Assembly: GCF_014637795.1 (NCBI RefSeq)
Contig: NZ_BMFD01000004.1
Location: forward strand, 27,014-91,013
Reading direction: 5' to 3'
DNA length: 64,000 nt
Source of the DNA: Belliella aquatica
Lineage (GTDB): Bacteria > Bacteroidota > Bacteroidia > Cytophagales > Cyclobacteriaceae
Positions 44,984-53,061 of this stretch are shown here, one piece after another. Each line of letters opens with the position of its first letter. The stretch's first letter is position 1. Both the position numbers and the translations under genes were made by a program. The notes below the pieces were generated by a model. It was not told the origin of the DNA. It made no database searches and saw nothing but the letters and a program-made list of their open reading frames with translations.

Positions 44984-46351
44984 TTAATTATTACCTCGGC
45001 CTCCTCTTGAACTTGAAGTCGTGCCACTTGATCTTGAGGAAGATCTTGCAGGAGCCGCTTTTGTAGCTGGTCTGCTCGTGGTACTTCTTACTGTCCCTGT
45101 ATTCCTCGTGCTTGGTGCACTTTGTCTCACATTTGATGGACTGTTGGTCCTTGAGTTCGATGGGCTAGAGACTCTAGGAGAAGTGTTATTGGTACTTCTT
45201 TGTTGCTTTACAGCAGGAGCACTTTGTCTTTGCTGAGGACTTGTTCTCGCCTGAGATTGTCTAGTAGTTCCAGTATTTACCGATCCATTTCTAGTATTTG
45301 AGTTGGTTCTTGGTGCTGTTCCTACTTGACCTCTTGTATTTGGCTGTGAAGTATTCACTCTATTGCTTTGCTGACCAGCGGTAGCTCTAGTTTGTCCCCT
45401 TTGTGTGGAGGTTATCGCTTGATTCCTACTTGGGGTAGCTGTTCTAGCTTGTTGGGCTGTGCTATTTCTCTGATTCGAAACTGCTGCATCTGAACCTCTA
45501 GAACTTACTGATCTTCCGTTATCATTCACAGAACCTCTATTTTGTGTAGCAGCTCTACCTCTATATTCTTCGGAAGTGAAAGCCCTTGATGGTCTTGCTT
45601 GCGCATTTGCTGATCTAGAATTATCGATTTCAGGTCTGTATACATTCAATGTACGATTGCTAACCGAAGCCCGACCAGGTCTTGCTCTGTCATTTACTTG
45701 ATATACAGGTACTGATCCTCGAGTAACCCTTTCTAATTCCCTTCTTGATGGACCTGTTACATAGGTTCTATTGTTATAGACATAGGTATTGTTGATGATC
45801 GTCGTTCTGTTGTAGATGCTGACCATGTTGTAAGAAGGTACATAGTATCTATGGAAATGGCGGTGTCTGAATCTTCTCTGAGGTACAAATCTCCAATGAT
45901 TGCTGTGAAAGCCTATGGATACATTGATTCCAATGCCAGGCCCTAAAGGAGCCCAACCATAGTATCCTCCACCTGTTCTCCAGTTTACCCAAGCTGGACC
46001 CCATTCGTACCCTGGAACCCAAGCCCATCCGTAGAAGTTGTCCCAATACCATCTACCATAATGAAATGGAGCCCATCCCCAATCATAATAAGATACCCAA
46101 GTATTACCAAAATTGGTCATTTCCCAGTATCCATTTGAGCCATATGGGTGGAAATCTTGACCTACGTTTGGAATCCAAACATAACCATGTCTTTGATCCA
46201 TCACCCAATCTCCATAAGGACTTAATTCATTATAGAATACCTGAAAACTAACCCCCATCGGAGAAGGTATAGCCTCTGCTTTGTTATTTTGAGAAAACCC
46301 TATGCCTAGCATAAGTATGATTCCCAAGCGGATTAGAGTTAGATTTTTCAT
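44984..46351 (-). CDS. Trp/Tyr-rich DUF6600-like exported protein with low-complexity tail
   Basis: A 455-residue protein with a signal peptide (LIRLGIILMLGIGFSQ). Residues about 35-175 are extremely rich in Trp, Tyr and Gly in a repeated pattern (YGDWVMDQRHGYVWIP, WGWAPFHYGRWYWD, YGWAWVPGYEWGPAWVNW), as in DUF6600 proteins. From about 200 to the end the chain is Arg, Ser, Thr, Gln and Asn, probably disordered. An envelope or extracellular role is likely; no enzyme motif is seen. It ends a few bases from a shared terminator. Confidence 0.78.
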   Translation of the reverse strand: MKNLTLIRLGIILMLGIGFSQNNKAEAIPSPMGVSFQVFYNELSPYGDWVMDQRHGYVWIPNVGQDFHPYGSNGYWEMTNFGNTWVSYYDWGWAPFHYGRWYWDNFYGWAWVPGYEWGPAWVNWRTGGGYYGWAPLGPGIGINVSIGFHSNHWRFVPQRRFRHRHFHRYYVPSYNMVSIYNRTTIINNTYVYNNRTYVTGPSRRELERVTRGSVPVYQVNDRARPGRASVSNRTLNVYRPEIDNSRSANAQARPSRAFTSEEYRGRAATQNRGSVNDNGRSVSSRGSDAAVSNQRNSTAQQARTATPSRNQAITSTQRGQTRATAGQQSNRVNTSQPNTRGQVGTAPRTNSNTRNGSVNTGTTRQSQARTSPQQRQSAPAVKQQRSTNNTSPRVSSPSNSRTNSPSNVRQSAPSTRNTGTVRSTTSRPATKAAPARSSSRSSGTTSSSRGGRGNN

Positions 46352-46642
46352 TGTAGTGTGGTTTAGTATTATAGTCTGTTTTACGAGGATAAATGAAAAA
46401 ATGTTTGGTTCGAAAAAGTATTGAACTGCTAATATTTTGATAAAAACGATTTAGCAAACTCGTTTTCATTATAAAAAAAATAATGATTTTCTAAAAAAAT
46501 TGATTTTTTGATAATCGATCTTTATGCTACAACAGGAATATATGTCGATTTTTATTAGTGAATCTATTACTTTAAAACACGCCGCTTTGATAGTCAACTA
46601 GCCTGAAAGCGGAGGTATATTTTTGATTTAACTAGTGTATTA
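46352..46642. other. Intergenic stretch without a recognisable gene
   Basis: AT-rich upstream region of the DUF6600-like gene. The only structure seen is CCGCTTT (46582-46588) pairing with AAAGCGG (46606-46612) around a 17-nt loop. No supported reading frame or consensus promoter was found. Confidence 0.4.
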
Positions 46643-46672
46643 TAAAAAAAGACTCAACACCTAAGTTGAGTC
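46643..46672 (-). terminator. Terminator after the 56-residue protein gene
   Basis: 8-bp stem GACTCAAC / GTTGAGTC with a 6-nt loop followed by TTTTTTTATA on the minus strand. Confidence 0.88.
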
Positions 46673-46706
46673 CTTCAAATATTTTTAAATGGCAAAAGCG
46701 TACTCT

Positions 46707-46877
46707 TTATTTACTTTTCAACGCATCGATCTTCTTAGCCACTTCTTCGGCTTCTGCCATAAGCTTATCTCCAGCAGTTCTGTTTGACTGGGAAGCTTTG
46801 TGCGCTTTCTCTAACAGTTCTTTATAGCTATCTTGCAGCTTTTCTAATTCTGTTTTCTTTTTGAATAGTCCAAACAT
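46707..46877 (-). CDS. Lacal_2735-like small protein (56 residues)
   Basis: A short gene encoding a 56-residue protein starting MFGLFKKKTELEKLQDSYKE, helical throughout, with SQSNRT in the middle. This start and the KASxSNRxA pattern match the small conserved Bacteroidota family called Lacal_2735, of unknown function. It has its own terminator. It lies 38 nt downstream of the YwqK-like gene on the same strand and may be co-transcribed with it. Confidence 0.8.
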   Translation of the reverse strand: MFGLFKKKTELEKLQDSYKELLEKAHKASQSNRTAGDKLMAEAEEVAKKIDALKSK

Positions 46878-46915
46878 ATCTTTTTATTTTATAAACAGCT
46901 GATTAGCCTAAGTGT

Positions 46916-48538
46916 TTATTGATCGAATGATTTAAACCTGATTTCAGGTTCAGGACCTTTTGGTTCTTTTATCTCATCATTCTCAAATGTAATTACTTGT
47001 TCAAGTCTTCCATTGATATTGAAATAGCGCCACATGCCTTCTTTTTTTCCATCAACCATCTGACCTTCAGATGCTAGTCTCTCGTTTTCATGGAAATAAG
47101 ACCATTTTCCGTTTGGCTTACCATCTTTATAATTGCCCTCAGACTCTTTTTTACCCCCGACATAATAGGTCAGACGGGTTCCATTTCCATCTTTTAATGT
47201 TCCTTTTTCAAAGGTTTTGCTTCCCGTAAAATTGTTGTATTCTCCGACATTGAGTAACCTTCCATTACTCCAATATTCTTCTTGAGTAAGTTGTTTGTTA
47301 TCGTAAAATAAACCCCAAGTACCTTCTTCGAAACCTAAGAAATAACTGCCAACAGATTTTAATTGACCTCCATCATAGTAGTAGAACCATTGGCCATTTT
47401 CAGATCCAAGGTTATATTCGCCTTCAGCAATAAGAATTCCTATTTTATTGAAATACTTCCAAAGCCCAGTTTTTAAATCATTTTTGTACTCACCAATTGA
47501 ATATAAGTTTCCATCAGGGAAGTAACTTTTCCAAAGACCATCCTTGGCACCACCTTTATATTGACCGATTACCGAAATGTCTCCATTAGAATGATTCTCT
47601 ATATATTCACCAACGGGAACTCCTAATTCGTAAGTTTTTCTTTTAGAAAGATTTCTGTTTGGGAAAAACTCTTCCCATGTTCCTACAGGGATATCATTTT
47701 CATATTTTTCAACCCTCGCAACCCGCTTGTTTTCGTAATAATATTTCCATTCTCCCGTTTTATTTCCTCTATCATCATAATATTTTTCTGACTCTATGAT
47801 CTTAGTTCCAGGGAAATAGGAAAGCCATTTGCCAATCTTCCTCCCTTTATCAAATTGACCTTCTTCCCAGACCATTTTCGTATAGACGTATTTTTTATAC
47901 ACTCCATCTGGATCACCATTGATGAAGTCTACTTCTAAAACTAAGGTCCCATCAAAATCAAACTCTGAGTACTTCCCATCTAAAACTCCATTCTTATAAT
48001 TCTCTTTAATGGCGACGGAAGTAAGGTTAGTGTCATAGTAGGTTACCCAAAGCCCTTCCTTTTTGCCATTTAAATAATTCCCTTCCATTTTCACATTGTT
48101 CGGATCGAATGGAGTTGCTCGGCTAGTTTTTGGATGATATTCTTTATAAGGTCCAACAGGAATGGAATCTTGAAAAACCAGTTCTAAACGAAGATTCCCA
48201 TAAATATCATATTCTTTGAAAGGTCCGTTTAGCTTATTTCTTTTGTATTCTGCTTCTAGCCTTTTATTTCTTCCATCAAAATAGGCTATTGTAGTTCCCT
48301 CCTTAAGTCCATTTGAAAAGTTGGAGGTTTGTAGTAAAATCCCGGTTTTTGGATTTTCAAATTTCCACAAGCCTTCCATGAGATTATTTTTTACCAATCC
48401 AGTGCCCACAAATGTGGAATCAGAATTATAGATGGAGACAATGTTGCTATTGTTTTGTGCTTGTAGCGTATTCGTCAAAAGTAGGAGGAGTAAGACCCCA
48501 GTAATATATTTCATAAAACGTAGGTTCGAGTGTTTCAT
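46916..48538 (-). CDS. Exported YwqK/MORN-2 repeat protein
   Basis: A 540-residue exported protein made almost wholly of MORN-type repeats of about 22-24 residues, for example YKNGVLDGKYSEFDFDGTL, YKGGAKDGLWKSYFPDGNL and YKDGKPNGKWSYFHENERL; I count roughly 18-20. Signal peptide from the second Met (MKYITGVLLLLLLTN) and cut near LQAQ; the ATG at 48538 adds 8 residues. Such proteins are labelled 'YwqK antitoxin' in databases, but no toxin partner is present here and the repeats suggest a surface or scaffold role. Confidence 0.8.
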   Translation of the reverse strand: MKHSNLRFMKYITGVLLLLLLTNTLQAQNNSNIVSIYNSDSTFVGTGLVKNNLMEGLWKFENPKTGILLQTSNFSNGLKEGTTIAYFDGRNKRLEAEYKRNKLNGPFKEYDIYGNLRLELVFQDSIPVGPYKEYHPKTSRATPFDPNNVKMEGNYLNGKKEGLWVTYYDTNLTSVAIKENYKNGVLDGKYSEFDFDGTLVLEVDFINGDPDGVYKKYVYTKMVWEEGQFDKGRKIGKWLSYFPGTKIIESEKYYDDRGNKTGEWKYYYENKRVARVEKYENDIPVGTWEEFFPNRNLSKRKTYELGVPVGEYIENHSNGDISVIGQYKGGAKDGLWKSYFPDGNLYSIGEYKNDLKTGLWKYFNKIGILIAEGEYNLGSENGQWFYYYDGGQLKSVGSYFLGFEEGTWGLFYDNKQLTQEEYWSNGRLLNVGEYNNFTGSKTFEKGTLKDGNGTRLTYYVGGKKESEGNYKDGKPNGKWSYFHENERLASEGQMVDGKKEGMWRYFNINGRLEQVITFENDEIKEPKGPEPEIRFKSFDQ

Positions 48539-48688
48539 ATAATTTCTGCAGTAGAGTTAGTAAGCAACAAGATAAGCTCTCGAGTATTTTTCAGATCAGA
48601 TATCTAAAAGGTGTAAATACATTTATTCATTACGAATAAGCATCATCTCGGTTCTAAATTAGTTTAATTTAGCTTAAATCTGAAAGTT

Positions 48689-49249
48689 TTAACTGTCTTT
48701 ATCTAAGATCAAATTGATATTTTCTAACAAGACTTCTTTTTGATCATTAAGAGAAGTTTCATATTGTATTTCTTTGTATAAAACCAAAAATGAAAACTTG
48801 TTAAGATGATCTTTAAGGTTTTCTTTTTTCAAACTTTCTTTCGACTTTATTATCGTTTTATAATCAAAAGGATCTGTAGAAATACCAGAGTAAAACTCGG
48901 AAAGCCTTTCAAAAATCAATTTTTCATTTGTAACCGCAAATTCTCTTCCAAATTGGAGGAATATATATAGGCCATGTCCCATCCAATTTAAAATTCTGAC
49001 ATTAAAACCTGATTTAAGATCGAAATCTCTAAAAATATCTAATACCTGATAGGGACAATGGTCTAAATTAATTCCTTGAGAAACTTTGACACCTCTAGCG
49101 TTTGAATGGAAATTAGACAGTTTTGATTGAGGATAATGGTTGGCTATTTCCGTGAAAATTCCAATGAATATTGATTTTTGTTCCTGAATCTTATCAAATG
49201 TCGATTTGTCTTTCAATAAATCAATATCAATTTTTTGAACCTGAGTCAT
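48689..49249 (-). CDS. Hypothetical protein, 186 residues, coupled to fabH
   Basis: A soluble protein that I do not recognise. The N-terminal part is helical and charged, the middle contains GVKVSQGINLDHCPYQVLDIFRD and WMGHGLYIFLQFGREF, where conserved-looking His, Cys and aromatic residues stand out. Its ATG is 1 nt after the fabH stop, so it is translated from the same transcript and may work with that enzyme. No signal peptide. Confidence 0.65.
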   Translation of the reverse strand: MTQVQKIDIDLLKDKSTFDKIQEQKSIFIGIFTEIANHYPQSKLSNFHSNARGVKVSQGINLDHCPYQVLDIFRDFDLKSGFNVRILNWMGHGLYIFLQFGREFAVTNEKLIFERLSEFYSGISTDPFDYKTIIKSKESLKKENLKDHLNKFSFLVLYKEIQYETSLNDQKEVLLENINLILDKDS

Positions 49250-49250
49250 T

Positions 49251-50249
49251 TTACCAATTTAGTAAAGCAGATGCCCAAGTGAATCCACTACCAAAAGCAG
49301 CTAAGACTACTAAATCACCCTCTTTTAAGCGTCCTTGTTCCCAAGCCTGACTGAGAGCAATTGGAATGGTCCCTGCAGTTGTATTACCAAGTTTCATGAT
49401 GTTATTGAAAACCTTGTCATCGCTTAGCCCCATTTTTTGTTGTATGTAATTGCTGATTCTCAAGTTAGCTTGATGTGGCACGAGTAGATCAATCTCTGAC
49501 TTGTCTTTCCCGTTAGCTTCCAAAGCTTCGTTTATCACTTCAGAGAAGCGTACTACAGCATGCTTAAAGACAGTGTTCCCGTTCATAAACATCTTGAAAC
49601 TTGGTTCATTGATGATCTCTGGAGATAATCTTACCTCTCTGCTACTTCCAGGATCTTTTAAATAAAGCTCTTCTGCGTGTTCTCCATCTGCGTGAAGATG
49701 TGTAGATAAAATTCCATGTTGATCACTTTCTACAGCTTGAAGCACAGCAGCACCTGCACCATCTGCAAAAATCACGGCACTTGATCTACCCGCATCAGAT
49801 TTGTCAAGTGCAGAAGATTGGATTTCCGCCCCCACGACCAAAATAGTTTTATACATCCCAGTTTTTATGAACTGATCCGCTACAGAAAGTGCATAAATGA
49901 ATCCTGAACAAGCATTTCTTACGTCAAGGGCAGGTATGCCAGGGATTCCTAATTCCCGCTGAAGAAGAACGCCATTTCCAGGTACAAAATAATCAGGCGT
50001 TATCGTTGCGAAGACTATGAAATCAATCTCTTTTGCATCGATACCAGCTCTTTCTAATGCCATTTTTGAAGCTTCAAAAGACATGCTGGTCACGGTGTCT
50101 TTACCTGGTGTAAACCATCTTCTTTCTTCTATCCCTGTTCTTTCGACAATCCATTCATTATTTGTGTCCATGATGGATGACAGATACTCATTGGTGATGA
50201 TCTGATCAGGAACATAATGTCCCACTCCTGTGATTCTGGATTTTTTCAT
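49251..50249 (-). CDS. fabH: 3-oxoacyl-ACP synthase III (FabH-like)
   Basis: A 332-residue thiolase-fold condensing enzyme. The catalytic triad is complete: Cys in RNACSGFIY, His in LVPHQANLR and Asn in KLGNTTAGTIP. The N-terminus KSRITGVGHYVPDQIITN is typical. It would start fatty-acid chains, but homologues also act in special lipid or ketone synthesis, and no other fab gene is beside it. ATG at 50249 is chosen. The unknown 186-residue gene follows immediately. Confidence 0.88.
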   Translation of the reverse strand: MKKSRITGVGHYVPDQIITNEYLSSIMDTNNEWIVERTGIEERRWFTPGKDTVTSMSFEASKMALERAGIDAKEIDFIVFATITPDYFVPGNGVLLQRELGIPGIPALDVRNACSGFIYALSVADQFIKTGMYKTILVVGAEIQSSALDKSDAGRSSAVIFADGAGAAVLQAVESDQHGILSTHLHADGEHAEELYLKDPGSSREVRLSPEIINEPSFKMFMNGNTVFKHAVVRFSEVINEALEANGKDKSEIDLLVPHQANLRISNYIQQKMGLSDDKVFNNIMKLGNTTAGTIPIALSQAWEQGRLKEGDLVVLAAFGSGFTWASALLNW

Positions 50250-50356
50250 AAGGTTTTTGTTATAATTGGGCTTTATTGATTTTGATAACTTGGAAATTTC
50301 CAACAACAAATATACCAAGCAACTTCATTAATGTTTTGATATGAAAACACCAAATA

Positions 50357-51256
50357 TCAAATCCGCCCTTGACTTTTCAGCTTCCAATACCTCATAAGCC
50401 CTGCCACAGACATCCAACTGGGATTTGCATATTCATAAACTTGAATGGTAGATTCGTCTACATTTTGAGAGATAAGTTGGTTTTTGGTGTATTCCATAAA
50501 CTCTGGAACGATACTATTTTGATCAACAGATGCTTCAAAATATGGCTTCATCCAAGTAGCCCAATCGTCCAAAATATTCTCAAGAGCTATAAGATGTATT
50601 TGGGGGTCAGTCACCAATCCGAAATGGGTTAAATACAGTGACTTTGGATTTAAACTTTTCAAAAGAGCAATTGATTTTCGCCAATCTTCTAAATGAATAT
50701 CTGGTGGAGGACAAGGTGGGACTACAGGCCCATCATTGATCATTACGCCCGCAACATCACCTGTAAATATGGATTCCTCAATTTTCCATGCAATATGATG
50801 AACAGCATGACCCGGTGTGTGTAGCGCTTGAATATGAAGTTCTCCAATTTTAAAAATCTCGTTTTCCTCGACTCCAATTAAGTTCTCAGTCGCAATAGGA
50901 GACATGCTTCCCCAAAGTCTCTCCATGTCATCTCCATAAATTTGAGCTGCTGAATTCCATAATTTTTCAGGTGAAGCTAGATGTGGTAATCCAATCGGGT
51001 GAACATAAATTTTTGCTCCAGCTTCAGCGAACTTCCAAGCTGCTCCTGCATGATCGAAATGTATGTGGGTAAGAAAAACATGCTTGATGTCTGAGATTTG
51101 ATAGCCCAGCTTATTGAGTGAGCTTTTTAGCTGTAAAAATGTACTCTCAGGACCTGTCTCGATAAGAATTGGGCCAGCAGTAGTTTTAATTAAAAAAGAA
51201 GCGATTGCTTCTTCTGTTTCCAAAAAATGTAAGTCAATGATATGTAAATTTTTCAT
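50357..51256 (-). CDS. Metallo-beta-lactamase-fold hydrolase
   Basis: A 299-residue MBL-fold enzyme with the zinc motif THIHFDHAG, a later His in HTPGHAVHH, Asp in FTGDVAG and a last His in LTHFG. Residues 230-299 form a helical tail, as in glyoxalase II-like subgroups. The substrate is unknown. Its ATG overlaps the stop of the upstream SRAP gene (TAATG), so both are translated together. Confidence 0.88.
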   Translation of the reverse strand: MKNLHIIDLHFLETEEAIASFLIKTTAGPILIETGPESTFLQLKSSLNKLGYQISDIKHVFLTHIHFDHAGAAWKFAEAGAKIYVHPIGLPHLASPEKLWNSAAQIYGDDMERLWGSMSPIATENLIGVEENEIFKIGELHIQALHTPGHAVHHIAWKIEESIFTGDVAGVMINDGPVVPPCPPPDIHLEDWRKSIALLKSLNPKSLYLTHFGLVTDPQIHLIALENILDDWATWMKPYFEASVDQNSIVPEFMEYTKNQLISQNVDESTIQVYEYANPSWMSVAGLMRYWKLKSQGRI

Positions 51257-51954
51257 TATCCAAATAAAGTGTAGTTTCCAAATTGATCCATAGGAGAGGT
51301 TTTCCTTAGAACTGACGCTGTATCATTGCTGACAGAATTGACCAAAGGGGAAACAGAATAGTTGATCATCTCCGAAGATTGATAAGGCAGGAGCATCTCT
51401 AGAAGATCCTTTTCACTAGAATAGGAATCTAGCCATTTCTTTTCATCTTCTTTTTTTAGAATCACCGGCATTCTGTCATGAATATCTTTGACCAAGCCAT
51501 TTGGTTCTGTTGTCAAAATCAGGAAAGTGTGATTCAATTCTCCCTTGTCATTTTCGTATTCTTCCCAAATTCCCGCAAAAGAAAATAGGCTCTCGTCTGC
51601 AAGCGTAAACCTGTAAGGCGTTTTTGTTTTCTTACCGATCTTTTTCCACTCAAAAAAGCCATCAGCAGGGATCAAGCATCTTCTTTTCTCAAAAGAAGAC
51701 TTGAATGAAATTTTCTGATTGATAGTTTCTGAGCGCGCATTGATGAGCTTCTGAGAAACGGGTTTGTTTTTAGCAAAATCAGGGGTTATCCCCCAATAGA
51801 AGAAAGAAAAACCTTTTGGACTATCTGAGGTGAGAACAGGTAGAAGTTGCGTAGGAGCGATGTTAAATCTAGGCTTAAAATCACCAAGCATTTCTGCCTG
51901 AAATCTTTCTTCTAATTCTATTTTACTTTTATTGAGGGAGTATCTGCCGCACAT
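51256..51954 (-). CDS. SRAP-domain protein (HMCES/YedK family)
   Basis: A 232-residue abasic-site-processing protein. The mature N-terminus starts at Cys2 (MCGRYSL), the catalytic cysteine that forms the DNA-protein crosslink. Other hallmarks are FNIAPTQ, NARSETI, CLIPADGFFEWKK and HDRMPVIL with the active His. It shields abasic sites in single-stranded DNA. Overlaps the MBL gene by 1 nt. Confidence 0.95.
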   Translation of the reverse strand: MCGRYSLNKSKIELEERFQAEMLGDFKPRFNIAPTQLLPVLTSDSPKGFSFFYWGITPDFAKNKPVSQKLINARSETINQKISFKSSFEKRRCLIPADGFFEWKKIGKKTKTPYRFTLADESLFSFAGIWEEYENDKGELNHTFLILTTEPNGLVKDIHDRMPVILKKEDEKKWLDSYSSEKDLLEMLLPYQSSEMINYSVSPLVNSVSNDTASVLRKTSPMDQFGNYTLFG

Positions 51955-51977
51955 GGATTTGTGATTATTTTGTCAAA

Positions 51978-52937
51978 TTAATGATCTGTATTGATAAATT
52001 CAAATGCTCTTTTTTCAGACCAATAGATATCGGAGCTTTTTCTAGGGCTGAAGCCAACATGGCCTCCATATTTTGGGAATTCCATCCAAACTTGCTCTAA
52101 TTTTCTCGCCTGACTTATTGGGAAACATTGCTCGCTCAGAAATGGGTCATTTTGTGCATTCAATATCAAAGTAGGTATTTGAATTTGATCTATAAAATGT
52201 AAGGCTGAGTTCTTTTCGTAGTAGTCATGGGCATCTTTGAACCCATGAATTGGGCCTGTGAAGTGATCATCAAAATCCTGAAGCGTTTTGATTTTTCTAA
52301 GTGTGCCGACAGGAATTTCATCAGGGAAAATCAATGATTTCTTGATCACTTTTTCTTTCAGCGTTGATAGAAAACGTTTTGAATAAAGCATGTTTTCTGG
52401 AGAAGAAATTTTGTTACAAGAGCTTTCCAAATGTAAAGGGACAGAAATGGCCACTCCTTTTTTTATTTTGGGATTTCTCTTTCGATCCTCTCCCAAATAC
52501 TTCAGTGTTAAATTACCCCCAAGGCTAAAACCAATCAAATATACCTCTGAGTAGTTTTTAGCAGCATGATTGAACACGGTATCCAAATCATAAGTCGCTC
52601 CAGAATGGTAAAAAATTGCTTTTTTATTGATTTCTTCGCTACATCCCCTGAAGTTCCAATTCAAAACATCGAAACTTTTTAAAAAAAATTGATGGGCCAT
52701 TCCTAGCATGTATGGTCTTTGGCTATTTCCCTCTAAACCATGGCTTATAATGACCAAACGATCACTTCCTTTTCTGAGCCAATCCAGGTCTAGAAAATCA
52801 CCATCAGGTGTGCTAATCCTTTCTCTGTCAAATGATAAGGAGATCGAACTTCTGAACAAAGCAGGAACGATAGTTTGCAGGTGGCCATTGAATAGCCATT
52901 TGGGATTTTCGTAATCTAAATTTTTAATCAGAGGCAT
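51978..52937 (-). CDS. Alpha/beta hydrolase, YheT family
   Basis: A 319-residue hydrolase. The nucleophile Ser lies in GFSLGGNLTLKYLGE, the oxyanion region is ISHGLEGNS, the Asp is in NAQNDPFLS and the His in GGHVGF. The N-terminus NPKWLFNGHLQTIVPAL is a hallmark of YheT-type proteins. Physiological substrate unknown; esterase activity likely. It lies upstream of, and in the same direction as, the SRAP and MBL genes. Confidence 0.9.
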   Translation of the reverse strand: MPLIKNLDYENPKWLFNGHLQTIVPALFRSSISLSFDRERISTPDGDFLDLDWLRKGSDRLVIISHGLEGNSQRPYMLGMAHQFFLKSFDVLNWNFRGCSEEINKKAIFYHSGATYDLDTVFNHAAKNYSEVYLIGFSLGGNLTLKYLGEDRKRNPKIKKGVAISVPLHLESSCNKISSPENMLYSKRFLSTLKEKVIKKSLIFPDEIPVGTLRKIKTLQDFDDHFTGPIHGFKDAHDYYEKNSALHFIDQIQIPTLILNAQNDPFLSEQCFPISQARKLEQVWMEFPKYGGHVGFSPRKSSDIYWSEKRAFEFINTDH

Positions 52938-52993
52938 TTGAAATCAATATGTAAACATTCTACTTTTCAAAACTTGAAAATACTATTATTAAA

Positions 52994-53035
52994 TTTGATT
53001 AAAGCCAATTTAAGAACTATTTTTGACCTGCTTAA
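52994..53035 (+). promoter_or_regulatory. Promoter of the pyruvate dehydrogenase E2 gene
   Basis: TTTG (52994-52997), 30 nt later TATTTTTG (53028-53035): counted from the TTTG, a further weak TTT lies near 53009, so the spacing to the best -33 is not ideal, but the -7 element fits TAnnTTTG and the start codon follows 26 nt later. Confidence 0.45.
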
Positions 53036-53061
53036 AATTTGACTAGGATACTAAAAAGCTT

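Noticed and set aside
46916-48538. Toxin-antitoxin system at the YwqK-like gene
   Set aside because: No toxin gene is adjacent, and the protein has a signal peptide, unlike a cytoplasmic antitoxin.
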